DNA from: Galeruca laticollis
Lineage: Eukaryota > Arthropoda > Insecta > Coleoptera > Chrysomelidae
Direction of reading: 5' to 3'
Assembly: GCA_963921935.1 (NCBI GenBank)
Contig: OY998176.1
Coordinates: 47,641,813-47,705,812 of the forward strand
DNA: 64,000 nt
Numbering within the stretch: the first letter of the stretch is position 1; each line of letters starts with the position of its first letter. A model generated the notes under the pieces. That model ran no database searches. It was not told where the DNA came from and saw only the letters and a list, made by a program, of their open reading frames with translations. Shown in pieces: positions 10,915 to 19,187 of the stretch. Made by a program: the position numbers and the translations under genes.

Positions 10915-11340
10915 CTTTGCGGGTGTCACGGTAACGGGTAACTACTTCCAGATTAGGAAAGACGTTTTTCCTTAACTGAATTTCCAGTGTAACGGACCGG
11001 GGCATTCTCCCCCGAGTAACTTTCATTTTGTCCAAATCAGGGCTGTGTTATTGGATTTAATTAACTACTGTTTGTAATATAGTTGTACATATTTATCCAC
11101 CCAGTCTGTTTCCTTTATCAACAACCCTTACCCTCGGACCAGGTAAGTTTGAACGGGCTGACGCGACCTGCCTTAGAACTCAGGATTGGCACATTGTATA
11201 AGCCCAAGAGGCCCCACGGAGACCTTGACCGCCCGTGCCAGGAAAACACCTCCCCCGAGGTTACCCGCAGTTAGATTTCTGGCTCTAAATTTGTGCCGTA
11301 AGGCACTGGTGACAGCACGCTGCAAAGATTTCTAGGATAA
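10915..11340. other. GC-richer island, possible LTR or 5' repeat fragment
   Basis: This stretch is clearly more GC-rich than its surroundings (GACCGGGGCATTCTCCCCCG near 10995, GGCCCCACGGAGACC near 11210, CCTCCCCCGAGGTTACC near 11250). TGTAACGG at 10989 resembles the start of an LTR, but I found no second copy, PBS or matching end. A 63-codon open frame at 11083-11274 has no recognisable product. Confidence 0.3.
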
Positions 11341-11534
11341 GAGTGTACAGTAGGATCCCTCAGGTCACTACAATCAACAAAAAAGAAACCAAAGGAATAA
11401 TACCGATTCCTATACCATGGAATAAACCAAACGATCTATTAGAGGGGTGACAGCAGTCACTGGGTTCACCTAACGGAGATAAGCGCATTTTATTACAACG
11501 TATTAGAGACAAAATACATCGCTTCCATTTGGAG

Positions 11535-11715
11535 AAATACACATCTGGATTTGCCTACAATATTGAGTCCAAAAGATAATTGATGGGTGTTAAATGATGG
11601 TCAGTACGAGTTTCACTGTTTCGAGGGAGATCAGCTACCACCTACAGTAAGTGATGCTAACGCTAACAACAACATTGATATCGAAGTAAATGATGCCAAT
11701 ATTGATGGTAAGTGT
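11535..11715 (+). pseudogene. HEEADT/TGCD-family C-terminal exon, second copy
   Basis: The plus strand reads HLDLPTILSPKDN, a TGA stop, WVLNDGQYEFHCFEGDQLPP, then TVSDANANNNIDIEVNDA up to a likely splice donor at about 11708 (GATGGTAAGTG). It matches the minus-strand exon at 8870-9143 closely and shares the following intronic sequence (TGCATACATATTATATACAT). The homology starts inside the exon, so this is a duplicated 3' part of the gene, not a full copy. Confidence 0.55.
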
Positions 11716-11899
11716 ATTTTTTGTATAAAATGCATACATATTATATACATATCGTTTTCAATATTCATTCTGACTGTATTTTAATTGTTGTGTTAGTTCA
11801 AAGTTTTTACATTTCTACATGATATTGTAGATATGATCATTTTAAATGTTTAGACTGTCAGAAAATTGTTTTTATCTCGATTTTTGTTAATTAATTTAA

Positions 11900-12070
11900 T
11901 GCTCCTGTTAAAACTCTTGTGATGTTCTTGATGGATAATTTTCAAAACTTATTTTGATGTTCTGATGAAGGAAATAAACAATTACCGAAAGCTCAACTAG
12001 TCAAAAAATAGTTTTCTTTTGATCAGCCCTATATTGACCGCATCCCTACTAGATTGTTTGCAGTTATATA
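11900..12070 (+). mobile_element. Penelope-like element 3' tail abutting TA repeat
   Basis: Contains CTGATGAAGGAAATAAACAA at about 11962, CCGAAAGCTCAACTAG, then ATCAGCCCTATATTGACCGC, ATCCCTACTAGATTGTTTGC and TTATATATA. The last three blocks match the 3' ends of the PLE on the minus strand at 23442-23480 (CTTCCCTAATAAAC...GTTTAGTTATATATA) and of the PLE remnant at 38140-38180 (TTCAGCCCTACTTACGACGG). CTGATGA...GAAA recalls the hammerhead ribozyme core reported for PLEs, but pairing of the third stem looks poor. The TA tract after it is now interrupted by the mariner insertion. Confidence 0.5.
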
Positions 12071-12072
12071 TA

Positions 12073-12103
12073 CGAGGGTAATTCAGAAACTAACCTCCGG
12101 TTG
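12073..12103 (+). repeat. mariner left TIR
   Basis: Starts CGAGGGTAATTCAG directly after TA. It matches the right TIR over 31 bp except for T/C at position 7 and G/A at position 28. Confidence 0.9.
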
Positions 12104-12171
12104 ATTGAAAAAAATACACCAAGTTAAGTAAAAATATTTTAATATATACATCTTACAACTACATCTTTGCA

Positions 12172-13260
12172 CTATTTTTCGACATAGTCTCCATAATGAT
12201 TGAGGCACTTATCGTATCTCTTCACAAGCTTTGAAATTCCTTCTGCATAAAAATCACCCGCTTGTGCCTTGAGCCAGCCTGTGACCGCATCTTTGAGCTC
12301 TTCGTCGTCATCAAACCGCTGGGACCCGAGCCATTTCTTCATATGCATGAAGAGGTGATAATCGCTTGGCGCCAGATCTGGGCTGTAAGGTGGATGGTTG
12401 AAAACGTCCCACTTGAAGGACTCAAGAAGGGCTGTTGTTCTGCGAGCAGAGTGAGGACGGGCGTTATCGTGCAAAAAAACGATACCGGAAGTCAGCATAC
12501 CACGGCGTTTGTTCTGTATAGCCCGTCGTAATGTTTTTAGTGTTTCACAGTACACGTCTTGATTAATAGTCGTCCCACGTTCCATGAATTCAACCAACAA
12601 CACCCCTTTGGCATCCCAAAACACCGTTGCCATCAGTTTTCTGGCACAAAAATCTTGCCGGGCTTTTTTTGGTTTGGTAGGCGAATCTGAATGTGCCCAC
12701 ATCTTTGATTGTTCTTTTGTCTCAGGGTTCACGTACTTAATCCAGGTTTCGTCACCGGTCACGATTCTGTTTAACAATGGTTCTCCTTCGTCCTCATAAC
12801 GTGACAGAAAGTCTAATGCAGAGGCCATTCTTTGACTTTTGTGGTGGTCGGTAAGAATTTTGGGCACCCATCGTGCACAGAACTTACGGTAACCCAATTT
12901 TGCTGTCACTATCTCGTACAAAAGAGTCTTAGAAATCTGTGGAAAATCAGTAGACAACTCCGCCATTGTGAAACGTCGATTTTCACGAACTTTTGCATCA
13001 ACTGTCTGAACGAGTTCGTCAGTCACCAAGGATGGTCTACCACTCCTCTCTTCATCATGAACGTTTTCTCGTCCACTTTTAAATAAACGTACCCATTCAC
13101 GAACAACTCCTTCACTCATAACTTTTGGTCCGTACACGGCACAAAGCTCACGATGAATAGCTGCTGCAGAGTATCCTTTGGCTGTAAAAAACCTTATAAC
13201 AGCACGCACTTCACATTTGGCGGGATTTTCTATTGCAGCACACATTTCAAACTGCCACAA
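12172..13260 (-). CDS. mariner transposase, DD34D, intact
   Basis: A 362-aa transposase that would cut the element out and insert it at TA. N-terminal helix-turn-helix region at about residues 15-75 (GYSAAAIHRELC; EERSGRPS at 71-78), a WVPKILTDHH linker motif at 131-140, and the catalytic triad in VTGDETW (D170), VFLHDNARPH (D265) and YSPDLAPSD (D300). The 34 residues between D265 and D300 give the DD34D signature of mariner proper. Length is slightly above the usual 340-350 aa, from an N-terminal extension; the Met at residue 6 (MCAAIENPAK) could be the real start. No stop or frameshift. It ends 99 bp from the left TIR edge. GC content is well above the surrounding DNA, compatible with recent arrival. 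Confidence 0.93.
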   Translation of the reverse strand: MWQFEMCAAIENPAKCEVRAVIRFFTAKGYSAAAIHRELCAVYGPKVMSEGVVREWVRLFKSGRENVHDEERSGRPSLVTDELVQTVDAKVRENRRFTMAELSTDFPQISKTLLYEIVTAKLGYRKFCARWVPKILTDHHKSQRMASALDFLSRYEDEGEPLLNRIVTGDETWIKYVNPETKEQSKMWAHSDSPTKPKKARQDFCARKLMATVFWDAKGVLLVEFMERGTTINQDVYCETLKTLRRAIQNKRRGMLTSGIVFLHDNARPHSARRTTALLESFKWDVFNHPPYSPDLAPSDYHLFMHMKKWLGSQRFDDDEELKDAVTGWLKAQAGDFYAEGISKLVKRYDKCLNHYGDYVEK

Positions 13261-13375
13261 AAACTAAACTAGCGCAGGTACGATGTTCACTCGACTACGG
13301 CTTGATGCCGACTGACCTGCTGAGCGTGTGAATGCACAGATATCGCGCTAATCCCCCCACTACCCGCACTGTGAC

Positions 13376-13406
13376 CAATCGGAGGTTAGTTTCTGAATTG
13401 CCCTCG
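13376..13406 (-). repeat. mariner right TIR
   Basis: Its reverse complement starts CGAGGGCAATTCAG, and TA follows at 13407. This is the 5' side of the transposase gene, which begins 116 bp inside. Confidence 0.9.
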
Positions 13407-13429
13407 TATATATATATATATATATATAT
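13407..13429. repeat. (TA)n microsatellite
   Basis: About eleven TA units between the mariner and the 3' LTR of the large Gypsy element. Both elements border it. Confidence 0.95.
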
Positions 13430-13435
13430 TATAGT

Positions 13436-15648
13436 GGATATGTTTTATATTTTAATATTTATACTTATATGATTTACCTTTATTTACCCGTTTTTACCTT
13501 CGGCTAGCCCTATATGATTATATGAAATTTTTTAATTGTATGTATTGTTTAAATTTTATATTGCAGTCGGTAGCATGAGACTTCTCTCTTTGAGTCCTGG
13601 ACACCTATTAGAAAAATTTTTTACATATATGAATATTTACTTATTATGATTTCGTGATAGGTCTATTCCTGAATAAATTATATATCTTTATTTCAATCAT
13701 CTCACCATATGATAATCGAATGAATGATTTAATCAATGTTCGTGAAAAGTGTTATGGACATTGACTGGAATAAGAAAAATACCAACACTTAAATAAAAAT
13801 ATTTTAATAAATTGTTGATGAAATATTCAAAATTTTACACACAAAAATATTCCTGAACCTCCTCTGTATTCTTTGATGGTCATGCGCACTGAACGCTTAT
13901 AGTAGCTGCTTCGGCGCAACGGAGCAACTCTTCCGGTTCAACGTTTCTCGTCGTCACAAAATTATAGTACACAGTTAACATGGAGGATGCAAATGTTTAA
14001 CAGTTCAATGTGCATCAATTTAGTGCATTTAGAATAATATGGTTGAAAACTTATATTAAACAGTTACATATATAATTCAAGTTGTGAATTAAGTGTGTGT
14101 TTGATAGTTATAAGAATAGGTCAGCATGCAAAGCGGAAATTAAGATTGGAAAAGCATTTATGAGTGGTGTGAACTTTGATTATTTTACAAACGAAAAACT
14201 TTTTACAAGTAAGTACATATTTAATATCTAAAATTATTGTTGCAGAAAATTAGAGTTCTTTAATTATCCATGGATAAAATTTGGTATTGATTATTTTAAA
14301 GTTTCTTTGGCCAATTTTAGATTATTCAAATTTAAATGTTCAAATTAATTTCAAAAGTTCACTTTTTCTTTGTTTGTTTGGAATTCCAAATTAAAAAAAC
14401 TCAAATAACACAGACCTTATATTCCATTCTCGGCGTGGTGGACCTGCAACATCTCGTCTCTTTTCTTAGGTATTCCTTACCCAAGAAATACTCGTTCGGC
14501 ACGTTTCACTTTTTCACAGGGGTTAATCGACATTAATATTATGAATTTCTTATTGATTTAGATTTAAAATTATGACTTTTACTTTAAAGTTTTTACAAAA
14601 ATCTTCTCAGAGAATTACATCCCAGTTCATCATTCCCCAACTAACTCTCGACTCTCTTTTCTTTTAAAAATCAACAACATTTTTACAATCTCTAAAACAC
14701 AGCCTCCTAATTTGTTATTTTATTCAACAATTGTCAATGATAATGTTTTTTTTATGGAAATACTGAATTCTTCAATTAAAATAGTCTTGGAGAGTGAAAT
14801 CACTTGTATAAATGGTTTAACAATATCTTATAGAATATATAAATAATCTTTTACTTGTATTACAATGGTTTCAATCCTTGTAATTCCTTTTTTTTTTAGT
14901 AAATTTGTTCACAATTAATATACAATTTCTACAATCTAAATTTATGATTTATATATATGGAACTGTTTATTTTTTAATTCTTTAATTAGCACTAATTTCG
15001 CTTTATATAAACTCTAACTTAATTTCAAATTTACATTCTCTGTTTTATATTAACTTCCAACTCATTGAATTTAGGTTGGCAATATTATAACTAGATTCAA
15101 TCACTTCCTTCATTGATTTCGATTTGATTACTAGATTTCTATGACATACAATATGGCTCTTATTTCGAATGTCATATTTCATACAGTTTTATTTTCATAA
15201 ATTACTTTTTTCAAATTGCAACTTTTTATTGTATTTGCATATCGTTAATAAATTAGTGATTTGATTATTAATTCTTATTATTTTAGGTTTTGAACAAATT
15301 AACATCCTTTTCCCGATTCAAGTGTGGACATAGCAGCGTTCAGATTGATTTTAATGAAAATTGTTGACATTGACTTGACCTTAGGATTTATTTGTGAAGG
15401 TAACATTTTCTTAAGAATTAATTTCTATATTATCATTACCATTCTATTCCTTATCCTTAATCCATTTCTTAAATTGATGTACTCAATATTTTATAATACA
15501 TTTGCTTAAGTCATTCATTCGTTTTATGTTAAACTTTGTTCTTAATTAGGTAGTGTCTAATGATACACCATACGTATATACAAAAAAAATTCCTTTTTTA
15601 ATTCAATCTAATATATGAATATTTATCTATACTAGAGGACTGGCTTAA
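13436..15648 (-). repeat. 3' LTR of the large Gypsy element (2213 bp)
   Basis: Direct repeat of 21173-23384. Differences seen: an A/T shift near 13615, C/T near 13933, T-run length and C/T near 14890-14905, and T/C near 15163. It contains small plus-strand open frames (14336-14536, 15324-15509) that are duplicated in the other LTR and have no known product. Confidence 0.93.
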
Positions 15649-15656
15649 CTCCCCTC
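15649..15656 (-). promoter_or_regulatory. Polypurine tract
   Basis: On the element strand GAGGGGAG lies directly before the 3' LTR (plus strand CTCCCCTC), the position where plus-strand DNA synthesis is primed in LTR elements. Confidence 0.75.
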
Positions 15657-16815
15657 AAATTTAAATTTTAAAAGGTGTCTATTTAGATAACTTCTTAAAA
15701 TTTCAATTTTCAATCTGTAATCCATGCTAATCGATCTATAGATTTCAGCTCAGTACTTACATTTCTGATAACATTTTTATTTTTATTCTTATTATTAAAA
15801 TTTTCATGATATTCTTATAATTTAACCATATCAAACTCATTCCAAAATAATTTCTCATTAGGGACATAACAATAATGATTCTTACATTTTATTCTCATAA
15901 TTCTTATTCTTATTAAATTATTCATATCTTATATTCCTTACTCTTTTCCACCGTTTCTTATTCAAAATCTCAATACTCATACTTCCTCCTTTACCTATCT
16001 ACTCTTCTATTTTTTCTATTTCATCTTTTATACTAAGAACATAATTTTTAATTATTTCAATGATTTCCTATAATTTCATATCAATTTTTAACCTATATTC
16101 ATGTCAATTTATCTATTCTTATAGTCGAACCTTTAACTCTTTACTTTCTATCCATATTTATATTTATTTTCATATTTCTTAATCATAATTCATCAACTTT
16201 ATTTCATAACTATATTCATTATATCATAATTTTCTCATCATATCTCCCTATCTCATAATAATTAATCATATCATATACTTTATAAATATTTCTTTCCATT
16301 ATTTCACTATACTTTTCTCCCTAATTCCTATAAAATTTTTCTTGACATGAATATTTCCTACTTATATCTTGATTTGAAACCTTTCTTTCCTTCTCATCTC
16401 TTTTACTGTTTATTTAATTATTTCCTATCTTATCCTTCCTATTTCCTACCTGTCCTTATTAATGAGTGTTTATTTAATTTTATTATGTCCTTTATCTAAG
16501 AAATTCTCATAAAAATTTACTATTATACTAAAGCTTAACTTGCCATCTTTCTTTGATATTATTCATTTATCATTAATACATTATATTTCCTTATGTTTCA
16601 ATTTTTTTAGATTACATTAACCACGGATACTGTATGCTGCCTACTAGTACACTACCTATGAAAATTGAAAATCTTATGTTTAACTTGGTCATTATCTTCA
16701 CGTTGTATATGAGAATATGTCTTATGAAGTAAAATCGAAAAAAAAACCTTACATCTACCTATACTACTATCTATTTACATGTAAGTAACATAATATTATC
16801 TATTCCTCTTATCAC
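15657..16815. other. Internal noncoding part of the Gypsy element
   Basis: About 1.1 kb between the integrase end and the PPT. It is pyrimidine-rich on the plus strand (repeated TTCTTATT-like words) and so purine-rich in the element's sense strand. There is no open frame over 60 codons and no envelope-like sequence. Confidence 0.6.
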
Positions 16816-16819
16816 TCTT

Positions 16820-17110
16820 TTATGGTGAATTATACTTATAAATTGATTCTATATTAAAAATACCCCTAATCATGTTTGTTCCTGGGTATGCCAATTTATA
16901 ACTATTTTGTGCATTATCATTTATTATTTCATAAGGTCCCTCGAATGGCAATTGAAATTTAATACATTGGTCTTCTGCTTTATTAGATGTCTTTAATGCT
17001 CTGATTATAACCAATTCTCCTTTATTAAAGGTTGTTTTCTTCTTAATTTTCTTGTTCTGATCCCGTATATATTTTTCTGCATTCCTCCTTATTCTTATAC
17101 CACACTTCAT
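16820..17110 (-). pseudogene. Integrase C-terminal end (GPY/F module) only
   Basis: The minus frame reads RRNAEKYIRDQNKKIKKKTT, then FNKGELVIIRALKTSN and LPFEGPYEIINDNAQNSYKL, ending NIESIYKYNSP. This is the tail of a Gypsy integrase: a basic region, a G-x-L-V-x-x-R strand and the GPY motif. The zinc-binding HHCC region and the D-D-E catalytic core that should precede it are absent: RNase H of the same polyprotein ends only a few tens of codons upstream, in a different frame. The junction lies near 17095-17110. I infer an internal deletion of the order of 0.8-1 kb. Confidence 0.7.
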
Positions 17111-17668
17111 CAATTTTATAGGCACCTTTAACTTTCTTATTATCAAAATGTCTCTGATCTTCTTTAACCTTTTCCAATGTAAATATCCCCTCTGTTTGGT
17201 ACAATTGGTTTATTCCAATTTGAAATTTGGTTTGATTGTTCCCTACTTCATCTACTCTACTCAATGCATCTGCTACCACGTTTAATTTCCCTGGAATATA
17301 TTTGATTTCGAATTCATATTCTTGTAACAACAAGATCCATCGGTGTATACGATTATTGGCATAGCGGTTTTTCAACATAGCTGTAAGTGCTGAGTGGTCA
17401 GTTTCTAAAATAAACTTAGCTCCTAATAGATAGAATCTTAGTTTGCTAATGCAAAATACAACACTTGCCATTTCTAATTCTGTTATTGAATATTTCTTTT
17501 CTGCTGGCTTAGTCACTCTGGATATAAAACTAATAGGTACTTCTTCTCCATCTTGTATTTGAATTAATACCCCTGCCAATCTTTCTATTGAAGCATCCGT
17601 TCTCAAGATAAAAGGTTTGTCATATTGTGGATGAAATACTTTTAGGCTGTTAAGAAAAATTTCCTTTC
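17043..17668 (-). pseudogene. RNase H domain of the Gypsy pol
   Basis: It follows RT in the same frame after an in-frame TGA at about 17667. Motifs: LRTDASIERLAGVLIQ (first catalytic Asp), ISFISR, KYSITELEMASVVF (catalytic Glu), FILETDHSALTAML (third acidic residue), IHRWILLLQEYEFEIKYIPG and ADALSR. The GN after DAS of typical Gypsy RNase H is replaced by IE. About 60 residues of connection follow before the frame runs past the integrase deletion and stops at 17043. The TGA is a single change in an otherwise open pol frame, so either a recent nonsense mutation or a readthrough stop. Confidence 0.8.
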
Positions 17669-18700
17669 ACTCCTGAAATGCCTTTTCTCTTCTCTCGTCC
17701 CATTTCCATCTAATATCCTTCTTTAATAATTCTATAAGAGGAATTTCTCTCTTACTTAGATCAGGAACTAACTTCTTGAAATAATTGATGATACCTAGAA
17801 ACCCTCGTAAAGTTCTTAAGTTATGTGGTGTTTTATACTCTAGGATTGCTTTAATTCTCTCAGGATTTATTGTTATACCAGTGTCACTTAAAACATATCC
17901 TAAATAATCCACTTCTCTTTTATAAAACTGACATTTCTCTAAGTTTAATTTAAGTCCGGCATTTTCTAATTCCTTTAATATTATTTCCAGATGTTTATAA
18001 TGCTTCGTTTCTGTTTCAGAAAAAATCAAAATGTCATCTATGTAGTGGAGAGTGAAATCTTCATACGGATTCAAGATTGTATGCAACGTTCGTACTAAGG
18101 CTGCACAAGAACTTTGGAGTCCAAATGGCACTACACAAAATTGATACACCACTCCATCTACCATAAATGCAGTGTATTGTCTACAACGATGATCCAATGG
18201 AATTAACCAAAAGCTATGCTTTAGATCTAATTTTGAAAATATATTAGCCTTTGTAATTCTTCCAAATATACCTTCAATATTTAATGGACTTTCGTATTGT
18301 TTTTTAGTAAATGTATTTATATTCCTAGCATCCAAACATATTCTAATATCCCCCGATTTCTTCTTTACACAAGTTATTGCACTTATGTATTGTGAATTAG
18401 ATCTTTCAATAATACCGTCTTGTAACATTTTATTAATTTCCTGATATACCTCTTGTTTTAATTTATAAGGTATAGGATAAGTTTTGATCTTAAAATTTTT
18501 TATTTCTGGTATGACTTCAATTTTGTGAGCATATCTAATCGCAACGCATACTTCCTCATTGAACAGCTTTTCGTGAGAATCAAGTAATTCATAGACTCTC
18601 TGTTTGTATTCCTCCGGACATAATTCCTCCCTCATGTTTTGTTCTTCTTCAGCAATGTGATTTATTTGTCCAATTGCACATTCGTTTTTTTCCTATATCT
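17667..18700 (-). pseudogene. Gypsy reverse transcriptase
   Basis: Minus-strand frame open from about 18690 to the TGA at 17667; the part from the Met at 18635 is 322 aa. RT motifs in order: LQDGIIERSNSQYIS, RICLDARNIN, FSKLDLKHSFWLIPL (catalytic Asp about residue 137), VVPFGLQSS, LHYIDDILIFS (YIDD at residues 198-201), LEKCQFYKREVDYLGYVLS and LRGFLGIINYFKKLVPDLS. The catalytic residues are intact. The domain lies one frame away from the protease, with the shift at a run of seven A (18693-18700 region). Downstream it would read into RNase H but for the stop. Confidence 0.88.
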
Positions 18701-19187
18701 GTTTGATAATTTGTTATAAACGGTATTGTATGATTATTATATATTATGTTTTGCATTTTATAATTTATTATAATTCTATGTTTACTTAATTCATCTGTAC
18801 CCATGATTATGTCATATTTTAAATTTTTCACAATCAACAATTGTACTGATAAAACCTCACCATTTAATTCTAGGTTTGTCATAATGGTTTTAGTAGTTTC
18901 ATATAATTTTCTTTCATTTGCCCCTATTAATGATATTTTATTTGTATTTATCACCATAATATTGTCCTGTTTTAAATTGTCTACTATATTTTGATTTATA
19001 ATGGAAACTTCGGAACCCGTATCTAATAAAACTCTACATTTAATGTTATCTAAATTTCCCTCTATAAATACTAATCTATTTAATTCTGGGTTTGTTGGTT
19101 CTTCTTCTAATATAAATTCTCTAGGATGTTGATATTTAGAAGAATAGACAATATTATGCACATAAGAGCAACTTACTCGAAATTTGG
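18649..19187 (-). CDS. Gypsy protease (retropepsin) in -1 frame to gag
   Basis: An aspartic protease that would process the Gag-Pol polyprotein. CRVLLDTGSEVSIINQNIV carries the catalytic D-T-G and NLKYDIIMGTDELSKHRI the second conserved loop (I-M-G). The frame has no convincing own start: it opens just after a TGA and overlaps the last codons of gag, so it is expected to be made by ribosomal frameshifting at 19179-19185. It ends at 18649, running out of frame with RT at a seven-A run near 18693, which is either a one-base indel or a second shift site. A related but mutated protease lies at 35361-35645. Confidence 0.82.

Larger units (their letters stand above)
12073..13406 (-). mobile_element. 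Complete mariner transposon, 1334 bp
   Basis: A Tc1/mariner element inserted at TA inside a TA-rich tract: TA at 12071-12072 and 13407-13408 flank 31-bp terminal inverted repeats (12073-12103 and 13376-13406) that differ at two positions. It contains one uninterrupted transposase ORF on the minus strand. Nothing obvious is missing, so it could be recently or currently mobile. It separates a PLE 3' tail on the left from the rest of its TA tract, so it inserted after the PLE. Confidence 0.92.

Noticed and set aside
12262..13086. Plus-strand open frames inside the mariner
   Set aside because: Antisense of the intact transposase ORF.
14336..15509. 61-66 codon frames in the LTR, repeated at 22073-23245
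   Set aside because: Identical because the LTRs are identical; no known product, no start context or conservation evidence.
15657..16815. Envelope gene in the 3' region of the large Gypsy element
   Set aside because: No open frame over 60 codons, no signal peptide, fusion peptide or transmembrane pattern; the DNA is low complexity.
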